Part shown: positions 1 through 7,087 of the stretch, one piece after another
How the letters are laid out: every line of letters starts with the position of its first letter
Numbering within the stretch: position 1 is the stretch's first letter
Source: Chthonomonadaceae bacterium
GTDB taxonomy: Bacteria > Armatimonadota > Chthonomonadetes > Chthonomonadales > Chthonomonadaceae
DNA length: 64,000 nucleotides
Assembly: GCA_027459665.1 (NCBI GenBank)
Contig: DAIDHN010000004.1
Span: 29,068 to 93,067, forward strand
Direction: 5' to 3'
Program-made: the position numbers and the translations under genes
The notes under the pieces: model-generated
Databases searched by the model: none
Told to the model about the DNA's origin: nothing
Seen by the model: only the letters and a program-made list of their open reading frames with translations

Positions 1-660
1 TATGGTCATGTAACTGATGCACCGACGCGCATCCAGCACATAAGGGGCCGTAATGGCCTGCGTAGGGCAGGCATCAATGCAGCGCGTACAGGTTCCGCAA
101 TGGGAGACAGCAGGTTCATCGGGCGGCAGGGGCAGGGAAGTAACCAGTGCGCCCAGAAAAAAGTATGAGCCAATGTTTCTGTTGAGCAGCAGGGTGTGTT
201 TACCCATCCAGCCCAGCCCTGCTCTCTGTGCAGTTTCGCGTTCGAGCAGGGGGCCGGTATCTACATATACCCAGCATTGCGAGGCTGGCTCCTGCTGCAG
301 CAGCCATTGCTTCAGGCTGCGCAGCTTTTTTTCTATCACACTATGATAATCATCTCCCCGGGCATAGCGTGCCACAATGCCTTCGCCTGGGATATGCACC
401 GGTTCTGCAGGGCCTTCTTCTGTGTCTGCATAGTAGTTGGCTGTCGTTATTATGAGAGCGCGGGCGCCTTCTCTCAGCAGTCTGCTGTCGAGCCTTCTTT
501 CAAGGCCGTCTGCAAGGTAGTGCATTTCACCATGAAAACCCTGCTCAATCCAGCGCCTGCAGGCATCTGCGTGGTCGGTTGGGCCGGCTTCTGCTATGCC
601 GCAGGCGCTGAATCCAAGTTCGGCAGCACGCTGTTTCAAAGCTGCTTTCAGGGTATGCAA
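1..660 (-). CDS. queG: Epoxyqueuosine reductase QueG, 3' part cut by window edge
   Basis: QueG reduces epoxyqueuosine in tRNA to queuosine using cobalamin and two 4Fe-4S clusters in the cytoplasm. The visible 220 codons read in one frame from position 660 to 1. They contain the N-terminal LKxxAxELGFxxCGIA-type segment, the HGEM-x-YL motif, the DTGPLLER and GWMGKHTLLLN motifs, and the first ferredoxin-type Cys cluster (CGTCTRCIDACPTQAI). The second cluster and C-terminus lie outside the window. The start is uncertain because there is no ATG. A TTG at 660-658 lies 4 bases after the hemQ stop, with GGGA just upstream, and gives a family-like N-terminus. An AGGAGG at 690-685 would favour a CTG at 675. 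The gene is probably coupled to hemQ translation. Function confidence is high, start confidence low. Confidence 0.9.
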   Translation of the reverse strand, partial: MHTLKAALKQRAAELGFSACGIAEAGPTDHADACRRWIEQGFHGEMHYLADGLERRLDSRLLREGARALIITTANYYADTEEGPAEPVHIPGEGIVARYARGDDYHSVIEKKLRSLKQWLLQQEPASQCWVYVDTGPLLERETAQRAGLGWMGKHTLLLNRNIGSYFFLGALVTSLPLPPDEPAVSHCGTCTRCIDACPTQAITAPYVLDARRCISYMTI

Positions 661-664
661 ACTG

Positions 665-1357
665 TTATCCCACAGCGTCAAGCGCCTCCTGAATAGATGC
701 CTGAACGCAGGTGAACGTAGGAGTATCTCGCAGGGTGAAAAGGCTGGATTCGGTTTCACGCAGGTGTTGCACCAGGTCGAGAAAATCTGCAGGGATATCT
801 GTTTCAAAAGCAACCACAAACTCCTGGTCATCTATACCAAATGAGTAGGTGGTATTCAGCTTTACGGTTGGGTATTTATGTCCCACTTCTATATGAGTGT
901 GCATGGCTTTCTGGCGTTCTTCCAGCGAGAGCTGGTACCAGGGCCGGGTTTTTACAAAGGGGTACACAAACAGGTACTTGCGGCCTGTTGGCCGCACAAC
1001 CAGCCTTCTGCCTTCGGGCGCGTCTTTTTCGGTTGGATCTTTGTACTGCGAGTTTTTAGTCATAGCCAGGTAGCAGTAGGGCTGCGATGCCCATTTTCCT
1101 ACGCCGGTTTGCAGCAGTTTTGCTGCATGGCTGCGCAGTACATCGAGATCGGGCGAGGCCATCCAGAGCATAAGGTCTGCATCTCCTCGTATTCCTGTCA
1201 GGCTGTAGCTGCGCACCATCATATCATCTGCCGCTTCTTCTACTGCACAGGCGAAGTCTGCCTTGTCGCGTGCGCGCACTTCATCCGGCTGGCGCCGCCA
1301 GGCAGGGTCTATTTTATAGAAAGCAAACTGCACCATTGTGCGTCCGCGGTTTTCCAT
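665..1357 (-). CDS. hemQ: Coproheme decarboxylase / chlorite dismutase-family protein
   Basis: The 230-residue protein belongs to the chlorite dismutase superfamily. In the coproporphyrin-dependent pathway HemQ oxidatively decarboxylates coproheme to heme b in the cytoplasm. Visible family features are the YPFVKTRPWYxL segment, the MxxHxxxG motif (MHTHIEVG) that supplies the proximal heme His, the KLNTTYSFGIDDQEFVVAFET strand and the C-terminal LRxTExSLFTLRDTPTFTC tail. Length and tail fit HemQ better than true chlorite dismutase, which usually has a distal Arg context I could not assign. ATG at 1357 is preceded by GGGAG at good spacing. It lies between an aldo/keto reductase (21-bp gap upstream) and queG, in one probable operon. 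Confidence 0.88.
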   Translation of the reverse strand: MENRGRTMVQFAFYKIDPAWRRQPDEVRARDKADFACAVEEAADDMMVRSYSLTGIRGDADLMLWMASPDLDVLRSHAAKLLQTGVGKWASQPYCYLAMTKNSQYKDPTEKDAPEGRRLVVRPTGRKYLFVYPFVKTRPWYQLSLEERQKAMHTHIEVGHKYPTVKLNTTYSFGIDDQEFVVAFETDIPADFLDLVQHLRETESSLFTLRDTPTFTCVQASIQEALDAVG

Positions 1358-1378
1358 GTAACTTGGCTCCCAGGGCTG

Positions 1379-2398
1379 CTATACAGCAGCAGTTTCGACA
1401 TCAAGATAGAAATTGTTGCGATACAAATTTTGTACCTTTTGCATTTCATCTGCGGTGAATGGCGGCACATCTGCCGCGGCGGCGAATTCTTCCAGCTGTG
1501 CGCGGTCGTAGATGTTGGGGAAGATGCCCTTCACGGCAGGGTCGGCCATCAGGAAGCAGAGAGCCATCTGGCCAGGGGTGCGGCCTGCCTCTTCACAGGC
1601 AAACCGAAGTTTTTCCAGTTTGAGCAGGCCCATATCGAGCCACTGCCGCTTCATTTCATCTGTGGTAACCCTGTGGCTTCTGTGATCGTTTGGCGAGAAT
1701 TCGGTTTGTGTGGTGTATGTGCCTTCCAGTACGCCGGATGCATGGGGAACTCGCACCAGCACCGGCACATTGAGGCGGTCTGCTTCCGGGCAGATTGGTT
1801 CAGCAAGCTGCTGCTCAAGCAGATTGTAAATTATATGCACCAGCATGCGCCGCTCGCGTACTGCATATAATCCCTCTTCTATTTGCCTGTCGGGTTTGAG
1901 TGCGGGGCCAAGCGCGGCGCCATAGGAAAGTATTTTCCCTTCCTGCTGCAAACTATCTAGCACTGCAATCAGATCGTCGCTCTGCATGGCATCAAGCCGC
2001 GGATTGTGCATTTGGTACACATCGATGCGGTCGGTTTGAAGTCGTTTGAGGCTGGCTTCACAGGCGGCACGCACAAAGGCAGGCGTCCAGTTTTGAGGGC
2101 GTTCGCGCTGGCCGGGCTGAATGCCTGGGTTGTTGATGAAGTCGTAGCCAAACTTGGTTGCAATTACTATTTCATCGCGGTGAATAGACAGTGCATCATG
2201 CAGAATGGTTTCACCCAGGCCATCTCCGTATACATCTGCTGTGTCATAAAAATTGATTCCAAGTTCAAATGCATGCTGAAGCAGGTCTATGCCAACAGCA
2301 GGGTCATGTATGCCCCACATTCCTGTCGACACGGTCCATACTCCAAAGCCAATTACAGAAGGTCGCAGGTGTGTGTGGGCGATTTCGCGGTATTGCAT
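1379..2398 (-). CDS. Aldo/keto reductase
   Basis: This 339-residue cytoplasmic NADPH-dependent oxidoreductase has the AKR (beta/alpha)8 barrel signature. The catalytic tetrad can be read as Asp and Tyr in FYDTADVYG, Lys in ATKFG and His in YQMHNPR. The N-terminal LRPSVIGFGVW strand and C-terminal helices are typical of the family. A longer reading from 2425 is possible. ATG at 2398 is preferred because GGGAG lies about 10 bases upstream and the protein then begins at the family-typical MQYREI. It is first in a probable three-gene operon with hemQ and queG. No substrate can be inferred. Confidence 0.88.
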   Translation of the reverse strand: MQYREIAHTHLRPSVIGFGVWTVSTGMWGIHDPAVGIDLLQHAFELGINFYDTADVYGDGLGETILHDALSIHRDEIVIATKFGYDFINNPGIQPGQRERPQNWTPAFVRAACEASLKRLQTDRIDVYQMHNPRLDAMQSDDLIAVLDSLQQEGKILSYGAALGPALKPDRQIEEGLYAVRERRMLVHIIYNLLEQQLAEPICPEADRLNVPVLVRVPHASGVLEGTYTTQTEFSPNDHRSHRVTTDEMKRQWLDMGLLKLEKLRFACEEAGRTPGQMALCFLMADPAVKGIFPNIYDRAQLEEFAAAADVPPFTADEMQKVQNLYRNNFYLDVETAAV

Positions 2399-2521
2399 GG
2401 TTGTTGTACTCCCGGGCTGCTGCAAAATGTGCTGTCTGCCCTCATAAATGCGTCATCAGTCGTATGATGCTATTATGGTCGGCAGAAGCGCGGCTGCACA
2501 GAAGAGAACCGCGCATCTGAA

Positions 2522-2577
2522 CTATTTTACGTTTGCAGCCAACAAAAAGGTATATGAAGTATCGTACCGTAAAATAG
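2522..2577. repeat. Perfect 10-bp inverted repeat between divergent genes
   Basis: CTATTTTACG at 2522-2531 is matched by its exact reverse complement CGTAAAATAG at 2568-2577, with a 36-bp spacer. The repeat sits between the aldo/keto reductase (leftward) and the exported Gly-Met-rich protein (rightward), upstream of the predicted promoter at 2629-2657. It could be a paired operator or a long-range RNA stem. No regulator is identifiable. Confidence 0.5.
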
Positions 2578-2628
2578 AGCGGAAACTAACCGGTCTAACG
2601 GCGGATTTTATGCATGGTCTTCATGGAG

Positions 2629-2657
2629 TTGACTTCTGCGTCAAAACATGATACACT
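2629..2657 (+). promoter_or_regulatory. Sigma-70-type promoter for the exported Gly-Met-rich protein
   Basis: TTGACT at 2629-2634 and TACACT at 2652-2657 are separated by 17 bp. They precede the gene starting at 2699 by about 40 bp. The -35 box matches 5 of 6 positions and the -10 box 4 of 6. Confidence 0.55.
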
Positions 2658-2698
2658 TGCGTAACTCTGTGTCTGTTTTTGAGGAGGGAGTAGAGTAT

Positions 2699-4171
2699 AT
2701 GATTTCTCGCAAGGCTCTGTCTGCTTCGGCTCTCGCGCTCATATTTGGGTGCGGAGGGTTGTTGCGTGCGGGAGCGCAGGGCGCTCCATTCACCATTCAT
2801 ATGCCGCCCGATGGGGCTACAGTGCGTGAAACCGTAGCGGTGCAGGTTCCCAGCGCAAGTATTAGCCCAGGGGGATTTGTTTCAGTTTACATCGACGGCA
2901 AGTTTCAAATAGCGCTTGCCCCCCGGGAAGATTCTACCGCTCCTTATTTCACCTACTATTGGGATACCAAAGACCTGCAGGTGCCTGATGGCGAGCATAG
3001 CATTACGCTGCGTCTGTTTGAGCCAAGTGCAGATTCTGGAAACAAGGATTCAGTTGACCTGGCAGGCACAACGCAGGTAAAAGTGGATGTTGCCAACATC
3101 ATACACGACGGCCCAAGCGAACTGCGCCTGCGTTACCGGTACCCTGAGGGTCTGAATTTTCTCTACAATCGCAATGCCAGTTCTGTGATAGTTGGTTCTG
3201 TTTCAGATGCGGGGGTAAGCGGCAACATTCCCATAGCTTCTGCCAACAGCAAGCTGCTGCTTGATATAGAAGATGGCTCTGAAGCGCTGGTGCGCAGCAA
3301 GCTCACTAATCTCAGCCTGCTTTCTGGCGGGCAGCAAACAGATGTGCCTCGCGATGCACTTACCAGCTCGGTGTACCAGGTGCTGGATGTGCAGGGAAAT
3401 GTACACTACGAATATGGCGGCAGCGGTCAGCTGGCTGCTTATGCACAGTCGGGAGTGCCGCTGGACGGGACTTTGAACCTGCCGGCTCTTCCTGAAGCCC
3501 CTGTGCAGGTGGGACAAACCTGGAACACGCCAGACCAGCGCATTGTAGTGCCCGGGCAGAGCGGCAGCCGCGTGCTGCATGTTACCCTGCACAACAAACT
3601 GGTAGACCTGGAATGGCAGAATGGATATCCTGCTGCGAAAATTCATCAAACCTATGAATCTGGCAAGGGTGGTCATGTGCCTCATCTCATGGAACTGGGC
3701 GGCATTCTTATTCAGAACCCGCACTTTCAGTTTTCCAGAGACATTTATATCGCCTACACTGCCGGCAGACTGGTAAAGATTTCACAGAAAGTTACCGTAA
3801 AGGGTGATACTTCCGCTAACCTGCAGCAGGGAGTTACGGGCGGCATGGGGCGCGGTATGGGCGCTATGGGTCGCGGTATGGGCGGCATGGGCGGCTACCC
3901 TGGCATGCCCGGCGGCATGGGCGGTTACCCCGGCATGCCCGGCGGCATGGGGCGGCCCGGCATGGGCGGTATGCCCGGCGGCCCTGGCATGGGCTACCCT
4001 GGCATGCCCGGAGGTATGGGGCGGCCCGGCATGGGCGGGCGGGGCGGCATGGGCGGTTTCCCTGGCGCACCCGGCATGGGAGGCGGTTTTATGGGAGCTG
4101 GGGCGCAGGCCGCTACGCATCCTGTTACCGTGCTGATTACTACCGTGACCAGTTTGTCTAAAGTAGACTAA
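2699..4171 (+). CDS. Exported protein with Ig-like domain and Gly/Met/Pro-rich C-terminal repeats
   Basis: This is a 490-residue protein of unknown function. ATG at 2699 follows GAGGAGGGAG and begins a signal peptide (Lys, hydrophobic stretch, cleavage near GAQG), so it is likely Sec-exported. Residues about 25-120 resemble a bacterial Ig-like fold (DGATVRETVAVQV, then a WDTKDLQVPDGEHSITLRL strand). A beta-rich middle follows. Residues about 380-475 are low complexity, built from GMGRGMG, GYPGMPGGM and GRPGMGG units. The end (HPVTVLITTVTSLSKVD) is again beta-like. An intrinsic terminator follows at 4200. Nothing identifies a ligand. The repeat region could be a flexible surface linker or a scaffold segment. 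Confidence 0.8.
   Translation: MISRKALSASALALIFGCGGLLRAGAQGAPFTIHMPPDGATVRETVAVQVPSASISPGGFVSVYIDGKFQIALAPREDSTAPYFTYYWDTKDLQVPDGEHSITLRLFEPSADSGNKDSVDLAGTTQVKVDVANIIHDGPSELRLRYRYPEGLNFLYNRNASSVIVGSVSDAGVSGNIPIASANSKLLLDIEDGSEALVRSKLTNLSLLSGGQQTDVPRDALTSSVYQVLDVQGNVHYEYGGSGQLAAYAQSGVPLDGTLNLPALPEAPVQVGQTWNTPDQRIVVPGQSGSRVLHVTLHNKLVDLEWQNGYPAAKIHQTYESGKGGHVPHLMELGGILIQNPHFQFSRDIYIAYTAGRLVKISQKVTVKGDTSANLQQGVTGGMGRGMGAMGRGMGGMGGYPGMPGGMGGYPGMPGGMGRPGMGGMPGGPGMGYPGMPGGMGRPGMGGRGGMGGFPGAPGMGGGFMGAGAQAATHPVTVLITTVTSLSKVD
3838..4110 (+). repeat. Coding repeats for Gly-Met-Pro-rich segment
   Basis: The DNA repeats units such as CCTGGCATGCCCGGCGG and GGGCGGCCCGGCATGGGCGG in frame, with small variations. 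The two longest near-copies start near 3926 and 4001. They encode GYPGMPGGM and GRPGMGG blocks. Unit lengths are multiples of three, so copy-number changes would keep the frame. Confidence 0.8.
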
Positions 4172-4193
4172 CTGCACCACAGCGTGCGAAATG

Positions 4194-4227
4194 AAAAAAG
4201 GGAGGCTTTTCAGCCTCCCTTTTCTTT
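4194..4227. terminator. Bidirectional intrinsic terminator
   Basis: GGGAGGCT at 4200-4207 and AGCCTCCC at 4212-4219 form an 8-bp stem with a TTTC loop. A run of six A precedes it and a T-rich run follows, so it can serve both the gene ending at 4171 and the convergent HNH gene ending at 4239. Confidence 0.9.
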
Positions 4228-4238
4228 TGCTGCACTGC

Positions 4239-4796
4239 TCAGTCTGAAACTATGTCGGCAAATACCGGCAGATAGTCTTTCCAAATCTGGTTTTTACGCC
4301 CGGATATATATTTTGTCAGGCTGATGTAGGGCGTATATCGTGGACGGCGCGGCGTACGCATCAGTTTCATTCCTACCTGGTGGGGCAGTTTATCCCCCTT
4401 TTTGATATTGCAGCGTTTGCAGCAGGCCACCAGGTTGTCCCAGGTAGCAGGCCCGCCGGCATGGCGGGGAACTACATGGTCTATGGTAAGGTCTTTGGTA
4501 GTAATGCCGCAGTACTGGCAGGTAAAGTTGTCTCGCGCAAAGATAGTGCGTCTGGATAGCTTTAGCTCAGGCAGAGGGCGTTTTACCTGGCTTCGCAGTT
4601 TGACCACGGAAGGCATGTCGTAACTGTGCTTCACGCTTTGCACCCTGTATTCCGGGTTGGCATGCAAAATTTCGGCTTTTCCCATATACACCAGCACGAT
4701 GGCGCGCCGTGCTGTGCATACATTGAGCGGCTCATAGTCACTGTTCAGCACCAGTACTTCCTGATTCATAATGTGTACAGCATCATCCATTCGCAT
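4239..4796 (-). CDS. HNH endonuclease family protein
   Basis: The 185-residue protein carries a standard HNH module. A zinc-binding pair CQYCG is followed by LTIDHVVPRHAGG with the catalytic His, then WDNLVACCKRCNxxKGD with the Asn and the second Cys pair. The N-terminal part (EVLVLNSDYEPLNVCTARRAIVLV) matches the common stand-alone chromosomal HNH family of uncertain role, possibly in DNA repair. ATG at 4796 is preceded by AAGGA at 7 bases. Directly upstream lies a hairpin with a U6 tract ending a ~265-nt leader, so expression may depend on read-through. No methyltransferase or toxin partner is adjacent, which argues against a restriction system. Confidence 0.88.
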   Translation of the reverse strand: MRMDDAVHIMNQEVLVLNSDYEPLNVCTARRAIVLVYMGKAEILHANPEYRVQSVKHSYDMPSVVKLRSQVKRPLPELKLSRRTIFARDNFTCQYCGITTKDLTIDHVVPRHAGGPATWDNLVACCKRCNIKKGDKLPHQVGMKLMRTPRRPRYTPYISLTKYISGRKNQIWKDYLPVFADIVSD

Positions 4797-4808
4797 TGCT
4801 TCATCCTT

Positions 4809-4847
4809 AAAAAACAGACCCGCTCATTCTGCTGGGCAGAAGGCGGG
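4809..4847 (-). terminator. Intrinsic terminator immediately before the HNH ribosome-binding site
   Basis: On the minus strand CCCGC and GCGGG arms (4843-4847 and 4819-4823) enclose a second perfect stem, TTCTG/CAGAA with loop CCCAG. Six U follow within a few bases (4814-4809). The HNH Shine-Dalgarno and ATG come right after. It either ends a separate small RNA or attenuates the HNH transcript. Confidence 0.75.
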
Positions 4848-5074
4848 CCGTTGTGTAACTTGCACGGGCATACATGCTGCTCCGTGGTGGTGTAAACAAT
4901 GGAGATGGCATAAATTTTCCTGTAACGCTGTGTAAAGGTCGCAGAAAAACTCACTACGCTCTTTGTAAAGCGCCTGTGCCCAAACTGGATATGGGTTTCT
5001 CCGTAGGTTCACGGCTCACACCTCCCCAGAAGACAGTCGGTTATGCCAAAAAAGTTGCATTAAAATGCATATGC
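4809..5074 (-). ncRNA. Candidate structured non-coding RNA or regulatory leader
   Basis: A strong promoter (5109-5081) on the minus strand drives about 265 nt with no convincing reading frame, ending in an intrinsic terminator. Local hairpins can be read: CCGT-GAACCT-ACGG, CCCA-TATCCAGTT-TGGG and CGCT-TTACAAAG-AGCG. A GGTGTGA segment near 5018 has three possible pairing partners of the form TTACAC further downstream. Size and terminator would suit a housekeeping RNA such as 6S RNA, or a riboswitch-type leader controlling the HNH gene. I cannot match it firmly to any known family by eye. Confidence 0.45.
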
Positions 5075-5080
5075 AATGTA

Positions 5081-5109
5081 AGTATAACAAAAGACGCATC
5101 TGGTGTCAA
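5081..5109 (-). promoter_or_regulatory. Strong sigma-70 promoter for the structured RNA
   Basis: On the minus strand TTGACA (5109-5104) and TATACT (5086-5081) are separated by exactly 17 bp. The -35 box is a full consensus match and the -10 box matches 5 of 6. Transcription should start near 5074. Confidence 0.8.
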
Positions 5110-5211
5110 GTCTGCAGGAAGAATAGGCTGGCAGTAATTAGGCGGCAAAACAGAATACTGAAGAAAAAGAAGCAAAAAGAAGTCTGCTTTTCATTTTCTA
5201 CCTCAAAGTTA

Positions 5212-5240
5212 TTGACAGTCTGTCTCATGAGCGTTATAAT
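5212..5240 (+). promoter_or_regulatory. Consensus sigma-70 promoter for the PQQ-like propeller gene
   Basis: TTGACA at 5212-5217 and TATAAT at 5235-5240 have a 17-bp spacer, a full consensus match in both boxes. It is oriented toward the gene at 5338, giving a leader of about 90 nt. An A-rich stretch lies just upstream and may act as an UP element. Confidence 0.88.
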
Positions 5241-5337
5241 GGGGGCAATGCAGGCAACATTACTGTACTGCATATATACGCCGGGAAGCGGTGCAGACCT
5301 TTGCTCGCCTACCGTCTTCTACGTTAAGGAGAAAAAA

Positions 5338-6990
5338 ATGCCATCCTGGTTTCGTTGCGGGCGACAACGCTTTTGCAGCAGGCACGGTAAAGCCGCCCTG
5401 GCAGCCTCTCTGCTTCTGGTGTCGTCTCTTGTTGCAGCTCATGCAGGACCATTGCGCCCCACTGGATTGGACAATGCCACCACTTTTCAGGAAAATGCAC
5501 AGCGTACAGGTGTTTATCCAAACGACTGGCTGCTTTCTCCTTTTCTGGTAGGCTCCAATTTCTTTGGGGTAAGCAATTTTTATAATACAGATGCCCCCGT
5601 ACTTTCTCAGCCTCTCATGGAGTCGCGTATTTTTGTTCCTGGCCAAGGCTTCTCCAATCTCCTTTACGTCTGCTCATCCAACAATACACTGTATGCGTTT
5701 GATGATACAAGCGGCAGCGTAGTATGGAAAGATCATTTTGGAACTCCGGTTACTTCTACTCTGGATGGCGTTGCCGATCTTACGCCGAATATCGGCATTA
5801 CCGGCACCCCAGTGATTGACCAGGGAATGCGCACCATTTTTGTGGTGGCCAAGGTGCTTACGAACAATGGGGATATTCAGCAGCAGCTGCATGCGATAAA
5901 CATGGCGACAGGAACTGAAATGCCCGATTCTCCGGTGGTTTTGAAAGGTTCTGTTGCTGGTATCGGAGACAATTCTGTTTTGGGTACCGTAGCTTTTGAT
6001 CCTTTGGTATGCGACAACCGCGGGGCGTTGCTGGATAGTGGAAGCACGATCTACATTCCTGAATATGACAACAGCACCAATCACGGCTGGGTGCTTGCCT
6101 ACAATAAGTTCAATTTGCAGCAGCAGGGAGTATTCTGCACTACTCCCAATGCCATCACCAACCCGAACCTGATAGCGGGAGGCGGAGTTGGCTTGGGGGG
6201 CAGCGGACTGACAGCAGACACAGGCGGCAATGTGTATGCCTCTGCAGGCGTAGGAGATGCTACCGAAGCCATTGGCTCATACTCAGATTCCATTTTGCAT
6301 CTTACGCTGAACTCTGCCTCGGCAATGGCAGGGACGCAGGGGGCAAACGGTCTCTTTTTGCAAGATTTCTTCACACCCTCCAACATAATAAGCCTTACGC
6401 AGACCAACCTGGATGCCGGTTCAGGGGGACAGGTAGTGCTTCCCGACAGCATGGGTCTGCCGGGGAAGCCTCATCTGATGGTATCTATGGGAATGAACGG
6501 CACGCTTTACCTGCTCAACAGAGACAGCCTGGGCGGCTTTCAGGCAACAGACCCTGTAGTAGCAGAGCTGCCCAATGCTGTGCCCGGCGGTGCAGTTGGG
6601 GCGCCGGCGCTGGCAAACAATATGATTTATTATGCCGGCACCAACGATGCTCTCTACGCTTTTTCAATTAGCGATCCGGGGGGAGTGCCTACCATTACAC
6701 AGACAGCAAAAAGCACCGTGCAGTTTGGGCCGCTGGGCGCCAGCCCATCTATATCGGGCATTCAGCTGGGAACCTACCTCTTCTTCGGAGTTGTCTGGGT
6801 GGCAGATGCCGGATCAAATACAGTGTATGCATTCAGCACATCCAACCTGACTTTGCTCAATGCTTTTGCCATGCCCAACGGGGTGACTATTTCTCCCTAT
6901 GCAGTTCCGCTGCCCATAGACGGGCAGGTGTACATTGCCACCAACATTGGTGTGGTAAAACTGGGTTCATCGTTCACCTTCGCGCTGTAA
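5338..6990 (+). CDS. Secreted PQQ-like / BamB-like beta-propeller protein
   Basis: A 550-residue protein with an N-terminal signal peptide (Arg-rich start, hydrophobic LAASLLLVSSLVAAHA, likely cut after AHA). The body repeats blade-like strands such as NLLYVCSSNNTLYAFDDTSGSVVWKDHFG and NMIYYAGTNDALYAFS, the signature of PQQ-type quinoprotein propellers also found in BamB. No quinone-binding or metal residues were assigned, so an enzymatic role is not claimed. ATG at 5338 follows TAAGGAG. A longer reading from 5065 would cross the promoter and is rejected. It is monocistronic, between a consensus promoter and a strong terminator. Confidence 0.82.
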   Translation: MPSWFRCGRQRFCSRHGKAALAASLLLVSSLVAAHAGPLRPTGLDNATTFQENAQRTGVYPNDWLLSPFLVGSNFFGVSNFYNTDAPVLSQPLMESRIFVPGQGFSNLLYVCSSNNTLYAFDDTSGSVVWKDHFGTPVTSTLDGVADLTPNIGITGTPVIDQGMRTIFVVAKVLTNNGDIQQQLHAINMATGTEMPDSPVVLKGSVAGIGDNSVLGTVAFDPLVCDNRGALLDSGSTIYIPEYDNSTNHGWVLAYNKFNLQQQGVFCTTPNAITNPNLIAGGGVGLGGSGLTADTGGNVYASAGVGDATEAIGSYSDSILHLTLNSASAMAGTQGANGLFLQDFFTPSNIISLTQTNLDAGSGGQVVLPDSMGLPGKPHLMVSMGMNGTLYLLNRDSLGGFQATDPVVAELPNAVPGGAVGAPALANNMIYYAGTNDALYAFSISDPGGVPTITQTAKSTVQFGPLGASPSISGIQLGTYLFFGVVWVADAGSNTVYAFSTSNLTLLNAFAMPNGVTISPYAVPLPIDGQVYIATNIGVVKLGSSFTFAL

Positions 6991-7021
6991 CGCCACTGTT
7001 TGCACCAGGTTATACAGCATA

Positions 7022-7062
7022 CCGCTGCTGCAGAAAGCTGTTCTGCAGCAGCGGATTTTTTT
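7022..7062 (+). terminator. Intrinsic terminator after the propeller gene
   Basis: CCGCTGCTGCAGAA (7022-7035) pairs perfectly with TTCTGCAGCAGCGG (7041-7054) around an AGCTG loop, followed by a seven-T run. Confidence 0.93.
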
Positions 7063-7087
7063 CGCTGTGTATAGAATAATACAGCGC

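Noticed and set aside
878..1870. 330-codon plus-strand frame over hemQ and the aldo/keto reductase
   Set aside because: Antisense to two recognisable enzymes and no ribosome-binding site.
4239..4796. HNH gene as part of a restriction or homing system
   Set aside because: No methyltransferase, intron or intein features are nearby and the protein matches a common stand-alone HNH family.
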